Assembly (NCBI RefSeq): GCF_029625315.1
Contig: NZ_CP121110.1
Location: 921,501 to 985,500 of the forward strand
Direction of reading: 5' to 3'
DNA from: Flavobacterium ginsengisoli
GTDB lineage: Bacteria; Bacteroidota; Bacteroidia; Flavobacteriales; Flavobacteriaceae
DNA length: 64,000 nt
Notes under the pieces: generated by a model
What the model was told of the DNA's origin: nothing
Seen by the model: the letters and a program-made list of their open reading frames with translations, nothing else
Databases searched by the model: none
Made by a program: the position numbers and the translations under genes
Part shown: positions 8,955 to 17,743 of the stretch, piece by piece
How positions within the stretch are numbered: position 1 is the first letter of the stretch
Layout: each line of letters opens with the position of its first letter

Positions 8955-9030
8955 GTTTTTGAGAGGCTGAGTTGCCAAGATACTAAGGGAAAAACTTAGA
9001 ATCATGGCAACTTAGAACCTTAGAACCTCT
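8952..9030. repeat. Imperfect inverted repeat between convergent genes
   Basis: The words GAGGCTGAGTTGCCAAGATA and TCATGGCAACTTAGAACCTT form an imperfect hairpin between the E1 stop and the oxidoreductase stop. It may act as a bidirectional terminator and resembles words at 5315-5333 and 61640-61680. Confidence 0.5.
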
Positions 9031-10001
9031 AAACAAGAACCACTAAACGTTTTCCGTCAGGAACTTCTGCATTCCACATTTTCTCAATATCTGCTAAACG
9101 AACGGTTTCAATATTTACTTTTAGTATATTTTTTGAAGCCAAGAGAAACATTTCGGGAAGTATTTCAGAAAACAACAATTTGACTTCTTCTTTTGTCCAA
9201 CTTCCTAATCCAGAACCAGATAATTGAAGATCAACACTTCGTAAAATCTGTGCAGACAATTGAATGGTATCTCCAGCCATAGAACCTACAGAAACATACC
9301 TAGTTCTATGCGTAAAATTTCCGTTTCCTTTTAAAATTGAAAGAATAAGCTCTGCTGAATGTCCCCATAAATAGTCAATTACAATATCAATTGGAGTGTT
9401 TTTATGGATTTCTCTTAGCTGAGAAATAAAAGATTCATCATTCTGTTTTAAGGATATAATTTGATCTGCACCTAATTCTAAAAGGCTTTCAAGCGCTTTT
9501 TCATTTCTTCCTGTAACAATTATCCTTTTAGCTCCGTAATGTTTTGCAATTTGAACAGCCATTTGTCCCGTAAAACCAGTGGCTCCATTTATTAAAACTG
9601 TTTCTCCAGGTTTTATTGTCGCTCTAAAACGAAGTGCCATTGCCGAACCTGCAACTGCATTTGGCATTGCCGCGGCTGTTGCATCATCAATTCCGTTTGG
9701 TAAAACTACCATTCGGTTTTTCTCTACTAAAGCTTTTTCGGCGATTGTTCCTGAGATTCCGCGAGCATAAACTCTTGTTCCATTTTCGAGAACTCCAATT
9801 GCGTCACTTCCAACAATAAATCCATTTTGATTTTCTTTTTCCGAAGAATAATGCTCTCCGCTTGCAATTCCTTTATCCAGATTTGTGATGGCTACGGCTT
9901 TTACCGAAACTAAAACTTCATTTTCATTTGATGCAATTGGTTCTTCAAATTCTGCATATTTTGGCAATTCGCCTTTTTTATAAACTACTGTCTGCTTTCA
10001 T
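9029..10001 (-). pseudogene. Zinc-type/quinone oxidoreductase (MDR superfamily), frame disrupted at the N-terminus
   Basis: The intact frame from a TTG at 9967 gives 312 residues (MPKYAEFEEPIASNENEVLV). A better start is the ATG at 10001 (MKA...), joined by removing one base at GTCTGC (9990-9995), which restores MKAAVVYKKGELPKYAEF and about 323 residues. NAD(P)-binding Rossmann motif: VLINGATGFTGQMAVQIAKHYG; GTISEKALVEKNRM-like GroES segment precedes it (GTIAEKALVEKNRM). It is a medium-chain dehydrogenase/reductase without the usual zinc ligands, probably a quinone reductase. The Crp-type regulator gene lies just upstream on the same strand. Confidence 0.75.
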
Positions 10002-10128
10002 AATTATTAAATTTTATGAAGCAAAATTACAGAGCCGTTTATGGGCAGACGATAACATTTGTTATCAAATTTCTCCTTAAACCATATAAGTTATATAAGC
10101 TAGTTTAAGTTTGACTTATATTAAAATG

Positions 10129-10707
10129 TCAATTATTTTTATTTACTAATTTACTTTTTAATCTGCTTAAATGTACAGTAGTTATTCCTAAATAAGAAGC
10201 GATATAGTGTTGCGGAACACGCAATATAATTTGAGGTCTTTGCTGAATTAAATTAACATAACGCTCTGCAGGGGAATCTTTTATAAATGAAACAAAATAT
10301 TTCATATAATCAAAAGTACGCTCAAAAAGCTTATTAATGAGACTATCTCTCAATTCTGGTATTTCTTTGATTTCTTCAAGAATTTTATCCAGATCATTTT
10401 TATGAATCCACCACAAAACCGAAGGCTCAATCGTTTCTATATTTGTCGGACTTGGAAGTTTCTTCATAAAACTTTCGATAGAAGCAACGCTCTCATTTTC
10501 AAAAAAGAATTGCGTAGTAAGATCTTTTCCGTTATTGTTAAACCAAACCCGAATACAGCCTTTTTCGATGATATAAAGTTTTTTTGAAACTTCACCTTCT
10601 TCTAAAAGAGTAGTTTTTGCAGGAACTTCAATTCGATTGAAATAACCGATGTATTCGTTCCATTTTTCATCAGTTAAAGGGAATTTGTTTCGGAATTGGT
10701 CGAACAT
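10129..10707 (-). CDS. Crp/Fnr-type transcription regulator
   Basis: 192 residues. The N-terminal half is a cyclic-nucleotide-binding-like beta barrel (VPAKTTLLEEGEVSKKLYII, FFFENESVASIESF). The C-terminus has a short helix-turn-helix (QHYIASYLGITTVHLSRLKS). This architecture is typical of the many flavobacterial Crp/Fnr-family regulators, most of which have no known ligand. It sits about 130 bp upstream of the oxidoreductase gene on the same strand and may regulate it; this is inference from position only. Confidence 0.85.
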   Translation of the reverse strand: MFDQFRNKFPLTDEKWNEYIGYFNRIEVPAKTTLLEEGEVSKKLYIIEKGCIRVWFNNNGKDLTTQFFFENESVASIESFMKKLPSPTNIETIEPSVLWWIHKNDLDKILEEIKEIPELRDSLINKLFERTFDYMKYFVSFIKDSPAERYVNLIQQRPQIILRVPQHYIASYLGITTVHLSRLKSKLVNKNN

Positions 10708-10732
10708 TTATCTTAAATATAAATTTATTGCA

Positions 10733-11203
10733 TTAGAATTTATTTTCAAATCTCTTTAAAACATGTCTATCTGAAAAAACATCTTTCCACATTTCAATTC
10801 TATAACAATCCTTAGGATCTTCAGAATATGCAGATTCTAAATTACTATAATAGACACGAACTCTATAATTCCCAGTTTCAATTTTTTCTTCTAAAATAAG
10901 GGTCGTTAACGGACAATCATTTATTTGTACGAAACCAGTTTTTATTTCTAAACTAGCTTCTACAACATGATCAAAATCACTGAAATCAGAAATTAAACTT
11001 TTAGAATCTAAAAATTCAAGTTCACATTTTACAATTCCGTCACTATTTTCAATAGAAATCCCTAAAATCCCTTTCTCTACAGCAAGTTTATCATTAAAAG
11101 CTTCATTAGACCAAAAACCTTCGCTTTCAGTATCTCCTTCATCATCTTTTTCATTTAAATAAAATTGACCATAATCTGTTGTAAAATCTAAACTAAATTT
11201 CAT
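10733..11203 (-). CDS. Acidic hypothetical protein
   Basis: 156 residues, starting MKFSLDFTTDYGQFYLNEKD. Acidic, soluble, no signal peptide or membrane segment, and no catalytic motif I can recognise. Conserved-looking segments are KCELEFLDSKSLISDF and YRIEMWKDVFSD. It lies just upstream of the Crp-type gene, with a 25-bp gap, and 29 bp after the next hypothetical gene, so the three may be co-transcribed. No function can be assigned. Confidence 0.6.
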   Translation of the reverse strand: MKFSLDFTTDYGQFYLNEKDDEGDTESEGFWSNEAFNDKLAVEKGILGISIENSDGIVKCELEFLDSKSLISDFSDFDHVVEASLEIKTGFVQINDCPLTTLILEEKIETGNYRVRVYYSNLESAYSEDPKDCYRIEMWKDVFSDRHVLKRFENKF

Positions 11204-11232
11204 CTAAACTAAAATTGCATACTTTTTTATTA

Positions 11233-11634
11233 TTAATTTGATTCCACTTCAAACAACTGCACCTGATTTTTCAATCGGTCAATCAGTAAATTCATCATAC
11301 GTTTATTTAAATCAGAAGAATTTTGGATATAAGTATTGTATTCATCAACTGTAAAAAGCGCCATTACAATTCCTTTTAAAGAATTTCTGAATTTAATGTC
11401 TTTTTGAATGGAGTTTTCGATTGTCTGGAGTTTCTTTTCAACCGAGTAAGAATAAAAATCAGGTTTATTCTTGTTTACGTAATTCAAAAAAACGGCTATA
11501 AATAAATCGTTTTGAAGCTTTAAAATCGGTCTGATCGTTTGGTTTTGAAAGATCTCATCTGGTGAAGATTGAGCACTTACGGTTCCTAAAGTTTCGCCTC
11601 TGAATTCTTTTAAAAAAGTGTCTCTATCTTCCAT
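11233..11634 (-). CDS. Conserved hypothetical protein, helical
   Basis: 133 residues starting MEDRDTFLKEFRGETLGTV. It is predicted mostly helical and soluble, with KPDFYSYSVEKKLQTIENSI and LNKRMMNLLIDRLKNQVQLF. I recall similar flavobacterial proteins labelled loosely as glyoxalases, but the VOC pattern is not visible here, so no enzyme function is claimed. It is transcribed away from the divergent lipoprotein gene at 11715. Confidence 0.6.
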   Translation of the reverse strand: MEDRDTFLKEFRGETLGTVSAQSSPDEIFQNQTIRPILKLQNDLFIAVFLNYVNKNKPDFYSYSVEKKLQTIENSIQKDIKFRNSLKGIVMALFTVDEYNTYIQNSSDLNKRMMNLLIDRLKNQVQLFEVESN

Positions 11635-11687
11635 GGTATTTCTTTTAAGTTTTTTTAAAGTTAAAGAAATAATCTCACAGTAAAACC

Positions 11688-11695
11688 TATTTTTG
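11688..11695 (+). promoter_or_regulatory. Putative -7 promoter box for the lipoprotein gene
   Basis: TATTTTTG fits TAnnTTTG and ends 19 bp before the ATG at 11715. Confidence 0.45.
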
Positions 11696-11714
11696 TTTTT
11701 ATAAAAAATAAATT

Positions 11715-12134
11715 ATGCGATTATTTCTGTTTCTCTGCTTATTATTAGCTTCTTGCAATTCTAAAGAAGATAAAGAAAAATATAACCGTTCTTTTTATAG
11801 AGCTGTAAATAATAAAGACACTGCAATTCTAGATATTCACATGAATGACAAGCGTTTTTATGGCCGTTACGAAATTTCGCATTATGGAACCGGAAAAGAT
11901 TCTGGCGATGTACGAGGAGATTTAAGAGGTGATACGCTTAGAGGCGATTATCATTATATTTCTTTTGGCGGAGCTTGGAAAAGAGTTCCTTTGGCTCTTC
12001 TAAAGAAAGACAATAAACTCTATTTAGGAAAAGGAGTAATCGGGACCTATTTTAATCTTCCATGTTATGTTCCAGAAGTTCCAATTGAATATAATAATCC
12101 TGAGTTTCTTTTTGAGAAGATAGAGGAGAAGTAA
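11715..12134 (+). CDS. Small lipoprotein of unknown function
   Basis: 139 residues. The N-terminus MRLFLFLCLLLASCNSKED is a lipoprotein signal with lipobox LLASC, so Cys14 is the likely lipidation site. The mature part has repeated short strand words: GRYEISHYGTGKDSGDVRG, LRGDTLRGDYHYISFGG. It is probably a small beta-rich periplasmic or surface lipoprotein. The gene is flanked by a divergent minus-strand gene and followed by a repeat-rich spacer. No function assigned. Confidence 0.7.
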   Translation: MRLFLFLCLLLASCNSKEDKEKYNRSFYRAVNNKDTAILDIHMNDKRFYGRYEISHYGTGKDSGDVRGDLRGDTLRGDYHYISFGGAWKRVPLALLKKDNKLYLGKGVIGTYFNLPCYVPEVPIEYNNPEFLFEKIEEK

Positions 12135-12326
12135 ATATTATAAAATTCCAAATTTTAAATTTTAAATTCCAAATTCCAAACTTGAATTACTTTGTGTATT
12201 TTACAGCAAAGCACGCAAAGTTTTTTTATAAGTTAGACTTACTAAAAATGCAAAGTCCGCAAAGCTTTGTGTAAAAACTTTGCGAACCTTGCGTAATTCT
12301 TAGCGCTCTTTGCGGTTAAAAAAACT
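12135..12326. repeat. Repeat-rich spacer between convergent genes
   Basis: Repeated words TTTTAAATT/TTCCAAA near 12140-12180, then GCAAAG words in both orientations (GCACGCAAAGTTTTT at about 12213, AAAAACTTTGCG near 12274, CTTTGCGG near 12310). No ORF seen. Confidence 0.5.
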
Positions 12327-13583
12327 CTATTCTAATTTTCCAATTTTCGAAGGAAGTTCAAAAATTTCAAGATCAAAATATTGCACAGAAGCCATTACAT
12401 GATCAAAAATGTCGGCCATGATATATTCATAATTTGCCCAGCGTTTGTCGCTTGAAAACACATAAATTTCTAACGGAACTCCATGAGCTGTCGATTGCAA
12501 CTGTCGGCACATAATATGCATATTTTTGTTCAATCCTGGATGATCGTGTAAATATTGCATAATGTATTTTCTAAACAACCCTAAATTGGTCATATTTCGA
12601 CCATTTAGAGAAAGCGTTTTATCAATTCCTCTAAGATCATTGTACTTGTCAATTTCGGCTTGACGGCTATCAATGTAAGAAGTAATTAGCTGTACTTTTC
12701 GCAATTGATGCAAATCTTCATCGTTTAAAAAACGAATTGTACTGCTCTTTATTAAAATATGTCTTTTGATACGTCTTCCATCAGATTTCTGCATTCCGCG
12801 CCAATTCTGAAATGAATCTGAACTTAAAGCATAAGTCGGAATTGTGGTAATGGTATTATCGAAATTTCGAACTTTTACCGTTGTCAAATTGATTTCGATA
12901 ACATCTCCATCGGCACCAAATTTATCCATCGTAATCCAGTCTCCAATGCGAACCATATCGTTTATAGCAACCTGAACACTCGAAACAAAACCAAGGATTG
13001 TGTCTCTGAAAATTAAGATGATAATGGCCGAAAGTGTTCCTAAGATCGTTAGCAATTCGCCTTTTTTGATTCCGAATAAAGTCGAAATAATCATGGCAAC
13101 TCCAAAAATCCAAAGCACAATCATAATAACCTGAACGAAGCTGTCAATTGGTTTGTCGCTGTATTCTGGTTTTTGTTTTAAATAATCTCGTAACGAATTA
13201 AAAACAGTTCTAACGATCCATAATCCTAATAATACAATATAAATTCCAACAATTTTTCCGAACATGGATTCCCAATATTCGTATTTATCTAAAATAACAG
13301 GAACTGCTTTGTAGATAAAGAAAAACGGAATTAAATAAGCTGTATATCTAGTGGTTTTATTTTGAATTAAATAATCGTCAAATTTCGTCTTAGTTCGTTG
13401 AGCGAAAACGGCAGTCAAAGTGACTAAAATAAATTTGGCAACATAATATATAACGTATGCCAATGCTATTAAAATAGCGATATTAAAGAATAGGCTTGTA
13501 TAAGACGCAACATTGCGGCTCATTCCCCAATCTCTGAAAACAGGATATAAAAAATTAAATATTTTCTCCAAAAGCTTATGCAT
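12327..13583 (-). CDS. Mechanosensitive ion channel (MscS/YbdG family)
   Basis: 418 residues. About four or five N-terminal membrane segments lead into the MscS core: a pore-lining helix around LLTILGTLSAIIILIFRDTILGFVSS-type sequence (residues 180-205) and the beta domain GDWITMDKFGADGDVIEINLTTVKVR. The long C-terminal part (RIKRHILIKSS ... HVMASVQYFDLEIFELP) matches YbdG-like miniature conductance channels rather than short MscS. It opens under hypo-osmotic tension in the inner membrane. It overlaps the DUF3817 gene by about 8 nt. Confidence 0.85.
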   Translation of the reverse strand: MHKLLEKIFNFLYPVFRDWGMSRNVASYTSLFFNIAILIALAYVIYYVAKFILVTLTAVFAQRTKTKFDDYLIQNKTTRYTAYLIPFFFIYKAVPVILDKYEYWESMFGKIVGIYIVLLGLWIVRTVFNSLRDYLKQKPEYSDKPIDSFVQVIMIVLWIFGVAMIISTLFGIKKGELLTILGTLSAIIILIFRDTILGFVSSVQVAINDMVRIGDWITMDKFGADGDVIEINLTTVKVRNFDNTITTIPTYALSSDSFQNWRGMQKSDGRRIKRHILIKSSTIRFLNDEDLHQLRKVQLITSYIDSRQAEIDKYNDLRGIDKTLSLNGRNMTNLGLFRKYIMQYLHDHPGLNKNMHIMCRQLQSTAHGVPLEIYVFSSDKRWANYEYIMADIFDHVMASVQYFDLEIFELPSKIGKLE

Positions 13584-13869
13584 TTGCTTTAGTTTCTAAA
13601 TATTTTTTCTCAATATAAAAAGTTCCAAACGGAATAAGAGAAGCGATTAGAATGATTGCAAATGTTTTGAAATCCCAATTCATTGATTTTTTTAATAAAA
13701 ATGCTAAAACAATGTATCCGATAAATAAAACACCATGTGTCATTCCTAACGGACGTAATAAGGTATGATAAAGTTCAGGATTATTATTTTTGATAATCAA
13801 CATATTAGCAAATAACACTAAATAAGAAATTCCCTCTAAAATGGCAGTAACTTTGAAAATCTTGAGCAT
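13576..13869 (-). CDS. DUF3817 small membrane protein
   Basis: 97 residues from MLKIFKVTAILEGISYLVLF; an upstream ORF extension from 13899 is unlikely. Three membrane segments are visible (about residues 7-24, 40-62 and 70-88). The FKVTAILEGISYL start, the HGVLFIGYIVLAF middle and the charged tail match the DUF3817 family. The role is unknown. Its end overlaps the start of the MscS channel gene, so the pair is translationally coupled. Confidence 0.8.
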   Translation of the reverse strand: MLKIFKVTAILEGISYLVLFANMLIIKNNNPELYHTLLRPLGMTHGVLFIGYIVLAFLLKKSMNWDFKTFAIILIASLIPFGTFYIEKKYLETKANA

Positions 13870-13920
13870 GTATATAATTTTTAAGTTTAATAGGCGCAAA
13901 ATTAAGTATTATCGTTGGTT

Positions 13921-13955
13921 TTTGAGGTATTTATAAAGAAAGTAATTTACTTTTG
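13921..13955 (+). promoter_or_regulatory. Putative promoter with -33 and -7 boxes
   Basis: TTTG at 13921-13924 and TACTTTTG at 13948-13955 with 23 bp between; the ATG is 18 bp further on. Fits the Bacteroidota sigma consensus. Confidence 0.55.
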
Positions 13956-13973
13956 TAATCTTAAGTTTTGAGA

Positions 13974-14507
13974 ATGAGCAAAAGAGATTTAAAAAAATAT
14001 TTAGGCGAATTAACCAAAGAGCAATTAGAAGAACAATTGATAGAATTGTATGAGAAATTTGCTCCTGTAAAAGTGTACTATGATTTTGTTTTTAATCCAA
14101 AAGAAGACAAATTACTTCAGGATGCAAAGATCAAAATCTCACACGAATATTTTCCAGTTAAGAAGCCTGGAGCAAAATGGCGTCCGAAAGCCAAGATGCG
14201 AAGATCGGTTGCGCAAAAATTGATTAAGCATTTTATGATGCTAGGTGTAGATTCATATGTTGTTGCCGATATTATGCTTTATAATATTGAAATCGCGCAA
14301 ACGTTTTCTTCTCAAAATTTCATCAAGCAGGAATTGTTTTACAAAAGCATCTTAAATTCTTTTGAGCAAGCAACAAATTTTATTGTTTCAAACGGAATTT
14401 TTAACGATTTTAAATTGCGAATTAACGCTATTCATAAAGAAACTGTAGAGCAAAAATGGAAAAATAAGTACGATTTTGAGGCAATTTTGGAAAAAATCGA
14501 CTACTAA
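13974..14507 (+). CDS. DUF6155 family protein
   Basis: 177 residues from ATG at 13974 (MSKRDLKKYLGELTKEQLEE); an in-frame TTG lies 6 bp earlier. Helical and basic, with FAPVKVYYDFVFNPKEDKLL, FPVKKPGAKWRPKAKMRRSV and LGVDSYVVADIMLYNIEIAQ. The N-terminal KKYLGEL and YYDF segments match DUF6155-type proteins of flavobacteria. No catalytic motif. A promoter-like TTTG/TACTTTTG pair lies just upstream. Confidence 0.6.
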   Translation: MSKRDLKKYLGELTKEQLEEQLIELYEKFAPVKVYYDFVFNPKEDKLLQDAKIKISHEYFPVKKPGAKWRPKAKMRRSVAQKLIKHFMMLGVDSYVVADIMLYNIEIAQTFSSQNFIKQELFYKSILNSFEQATNFIVSNGIFNDFKLRINAIHKETVEQKWKNKYDFEAILEKIDY

Positions 14508-14588
14508 AACCGTTTCTCATAAAAAATCTTTATTTAAAAAAAACATTTATTTTAAGTTAAAAGAAGATGAATAACTGTTTTTTCGGTG

Positions 14589-14596
14589 TATTTTTG
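14589..14596 (+). promoter_or_regulatory. Putative -7 box for the DEAH helicase gene
   Basis: TATTTTTG fits TAnnTTTG and ends 20 bp before the ATG at 14617. Confidence 0.5.
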
Positions 14597-14616
14597 CAAA
14601 AATCCAAAAATAAACA

Positions 14617-16155
14617 ATGTCTCAAAACACTTTAGAAATACAAAGAGAAGAGAAAAAAGAACTGTATGCATACCAAAAAGGCGATATTGACGCCATTTTT
14701 GACCGTTTAGACAATGCTCCTCCAAAACACCACTTACTGTATCAGCTTCCAACAGGAGGAGGAAAAACAGTAATATTTTCTGAAATCGTTCGCCGCTATT
14801 TATCTCATAACGATAAAAAAGTGGTTGTTTTAACGCACCGTATCGAACTTTGTAAACAAACTTCAAAAATGTTAACTGGTTTTGGTGTTACAAACAAAAT
14901 AATTAACAGTAAAGTAAAAGAATTGCCTGATCAGAATGATTTTTCTTGTTTCGTGGCGATGGTTGAAACTTTGAAAAACCGTATTAATGATGAAAAACTT
15001 CATTTAGACAATATCGGTTTAGTTATTATTGATGAGGCACATTACAACTCATTTAGAAAGTTATTAAACTCATTTAAAAATGCTTTTATTCTTGGAGTAA
15101 CTGCAACACCTTTGAGTTCTAATATAAAATTACCAATGCACCAAAGCTACAACGAACTTATCGTTGGTGATACTATTGGTTCATTGATTGAAAAAGGTTT
15201 CTTGGCAAAAGCTACAACTTATAGCTACGATGTTGGTTTGACTTCGTTAAAAGTTGGTATCAATGGAGATTATACAGTAAAATCTTCAGACGATTTATAT
15301 ACCAATACTTTAATGCAGGAAAAACTGCTTCATGCATATACAGAACGTTCTTTAGGAAAGAAAACGTTGATTTTCAATAATGGTATTCATACTTCTTTAT
15401 ATGTATATGAGACGTTTAGAGAAGCAGGTTACGACATCAGACACTTAGATAATACTAGTAGTTCTGAAGAACGTAAAGACATTTTACAATGGTTTAAAAA
15501 GACTCCTGACGCAATTTTAACTTCTGTCGGAATCTTGACAACTGGTTTTGATGAGCCAACCGTAGAAACAATTATTTTGAACAGAGCAACAAAATCGTTG
15601 ACATTATATTTCCAAATGATTGGTCGTGGTTCTCGTAAATTACCTGGAAAAGATGAATTTACAGTTATCGATTTAGGAAACAATGCCGCACGTTTTGGTT
15701 TATGGAGCGATCCTGTTAATTGGCAACATATTTTTAAATCACCAGAATTTTATCTTGAAAACTTGCGTGATGATCACGAAATTGAATTGTTCTTTAAATA
15801 TAGCATGCCACCAGAATTACGAGCAAAATTTAGTAAAACTGCCGAAGTTAATTTTGATGTAGATGAAGAGCATAAATTAATCATTAAACAAAATCTTCGT
15901 TCTAAAGTTGTTTTAGACAAATCTCTAGATCAGCATGCTGCAATGTGTGTAGACAATACTGAAACACTTCAAGAAGCAAAAATGTTAGCTAAAGAATTAG
16001 AAGATGATATTGAAGATCGTATCAAACGTTATTCAAAATGCTTAAGCCAATGTAGTAAAAACTACCGAGAATGGCTAGTTGACGATTATAAGCAGAGATT
16101 AACTTTATTAATTGGTAAAAAGTATCGTGAGAAAATCATGAACGAACCAGATTGA
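14617..16155 (+). CDS. DEAH-box superfamily 2 helicase
   Basis: 512 residues. SF2 motifs in order: LPTGGGKTVIFSEI (motif I, about residue 45), VVVLTHRIEL (Ia), VIIDEAHYN (II), GVTATPLS (III), and in the second RecA domain LTSVGILTTGFDEP with FQMIGRGSRK (V and VI). The remaining C-terminus contains a Cys pair region (KCLSQCSKNYREWL). It resembles RadD/YejH-like and type III-res helicases that work on DNA or RNA; which nucleic acid is unclear. A TATTTTTG box precedes it, and the DEAD-box gene follows on the same strand. Confidence 0.8.
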   Translation: MSQNTLEIQREEKKELYAYQKGDIDAIFDRLDNAPPKHHLLYQLPTGGGKTVIFSEIVRRYLSHNDKKVVVLTHRIELCKQTSKMLTGFGVTNKIINSKVKELPDQNDFSCFVAMVETLKNRINDEKLHLDNIGLVIIDEAHYNSFRKLLNSFKNAFILGVTATPLSSNIKLPMHQSYNELIVGDTIGSLIEKGFLAKATTYSYDVGLTSLKVGINGDYTVKSSDDLYTNTLMQEKLLHAYTERSLGKKTLIFNNGIHTSLYVYETFREAGYDIRHLDNTSSSEERKDILQWFKKTPDAILTSVGILTTGFDEPTVETIILNRATKSLTLYFQMIGRGSRKLPGKDEFTVIDLGNNAARFGLWSDPVNWQHIFKSPEFYLENLRDDHEIELFFKYSMPPELRAKFSKTAEVNFDVDEEHKLIIKQNLRSKVVLDKSLDQHAAMCVDNTETLQEAKMLAKELEDDIEDRIKRYSKCLSQCSKNYREWLVDDYKQRLTLLIGKKYREKIMNEPD

Positions 16156-16170
16156 TAATTTAAAAGTTAA

Positions 16171-16314
16171 ATTGTTTCAGGTTTCATGTTTCAAGTTATT
16201 GGAATCTAAAATAGTATCATAATTTATAAAAGGAGAAATAGCATTTCAAAGTAAATGTGATTTCTCCTTTCAACTTATTAAGTTTTTGGTGTAACTTGAA
16301 ACCTGAAACTTTAA
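16171..16314. repeat. Nested inverted repeat between two helicase genes
   Basis: Outer arms GTTTCAGGTTTCATGTTTCA (from 16171) and TAACTTGAAACCTGAAAC. Inside lies a second hairpin, AAAGGAGAAAT at 16229 with ATTTCTCCTTT at 16260. No ORF. The outer arms recur in shorter form at 5359-5391. Confidence 0.65.
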
Positions 16315-16328
16315 ACAAATTAAAGAAC

Positions 16329-17666
16329 ATGTCTAAACCATTCTCAACATTAGGAATCTCGACTCCAATTTTAAAAGCTTTAAGCGAATTAAACATTGTT
16401 GAACCAACAGAAATTCAACAAAAAACAATTCCGTTATTTTTGAGTGAAACTCACGATATAGTTGGTTTAGCTAAAACAGGAACAGGAAAAACTGCTGCTT
16501 TTGGATTGCCTTTATTACAATTAGTAAATTCAGAATCTACTGAAGTCCAAGCTGTAATCTTAGTTCCAACAAGAGAATTAGGACAGCAGATTTTTAGAAA
16601 TTTAGAAAGTTTTTCAAAATATATTCCTAATATATCTATTGCCTCAATTTGTGGAGGAACTCCAATAAAACCTCAAATAGAGAGATTAAAAGAAGGCGCT
16701 CAGATTGTTGTCGCAACTCCAGGACGTTTAATAGATTTGATTCAGAGAAAAGCAATCGACATTAAAAAAGCTGAATATTTAGTTTTAGATGAAGCTGATG
16801 AAATGGTTACGATTCTAAAAGAAAGTTTAGATGAAATTATTGCTGAATTACCTAAAAAACATCGTACTTTATTGTTTTCAGCAACACTTCCTGGAACAAT
16901 TAAACAATTGATTCAGAATTATTTGAACAAAAATGTCGTTCAGATAAGTGCCAATATGGAAACTGTTGGAAATGAAGGAATAGACCATGAGTATATTGTG
17001 GTCGATCCAATTGAAAAGTTAGAAGTTTTAATGCATTTCTTGAATTCTAGAGATGGCGAAAGAGGAATTATTTTCTGTAAAACTAAAGCTGCTGTAAACA
17101 AATTAGCCAAAAACTTAGCTATCAATAAGTTTTCTTCTGGAGCACTTCATGGAAGCTTGTCGCAAGGAATTCGCGATAGAATTATGGAACAGTTTCGTGA
17201 AGGCCATATCAACATTTTAGTTGCAACCGATTTGGCAGCGAGAGGAATCGATGTAAAAGAAATCTCGTATGTGATTAATTATCACTTGCCTGACACTTAC
17301 GAGAACTATGTTCACAGAAGCGGAAGAACTGCAAGGGCAGGAGCAAAAGGACTTTCTTTGACTGTTTTACAGCAAGAAGAAGTTTTTGAAATTGCTGATT
17401 TCGAAAGAGAATTAGGAATTAAATTTTCTGAGTTTAAAAAACCTTCTGCAGCAAGTCTGGAAGAAAATAATATGCTTTTATGGGCAAAACAAATCTTCAA
17501 AACAAAACCAAATCATGAGCTTTCTCAGGATCTAAAAACACGAGTAAAAACCGTTTTTCATCATCTTACAAAAGATGAATTAATCGAGAAATTAATGGCA
17601 AGTTATGTCTTACAGAACAAAATCGATATAGTTGAAAAACCTGTTAAAAAATTCAAAAACAAATAA
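16329..17666 (+). CDS. DEAD-box RNA helicase
   Basis: 445 residues from ATG at 16329 (MSKPFSTLGISTPILKAL); an upstream GTG-initiated extension would add repeat sequence. All DEAD-box motifs are present: Q-motif PTEIQQKTIP, LAKTGTGKTAAFGLP (I), LVPTRELGQQI (Ia), VATPGRLIDL (Ib), VLDEADEM (II, DEAD), FSATLP (III), ATDLAARGIDV (V) and HRSGRTARAG (VI). It unwinds RNA duplexes in ribosome assembly or mRNA decay in the cytoplasm. Length is normal for an RhlE/DbpA-like member. Confidence 0.92.
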   Translation: MSKPFSTLGISTPILKALSELNIVEPTEIQQKTIPLFLSETHDIVGLAKTGTGKTAAFGLPLLQLVNSESTEVQAVILVPTRELGQQIFRNLESFSKYIPNISIASICGGTPIKPQIERLKEGAQIVVATPGRLIDLIQRKAIDIKKAEYLVLDEADEMVTILKESLDEIIAELPKKHRTLLFSATLPGTIKQLIQNYLNKNVVQISANMETVGNEGIDHEYIVVDPIEKLEVLMHFLNSRDGERGIIFCKTKAAVNKLAKNLAINKFSSGALHGSLSQGIRDRIMEQFREGHINILVATDLAARGIDVKEISYVINYHLPDTYENYVHRSGRTARAGAKGLSLTVLQQEEVFEIADFERELGIKFSEFKKPSAASLEENNMLLWAKQIFKTKPNHELSQDLKTRVKTVFHHLTKDELIEKLMASYVLQNKIDIVEKPVKKFKNK

Positions 17667-17743
17667 GCATGACAATTGTCATTGCATATTAAAGTTGTAT
17701 ATTTATAAGGAATTATTTTATAATCCTACTTAATACAACATAT

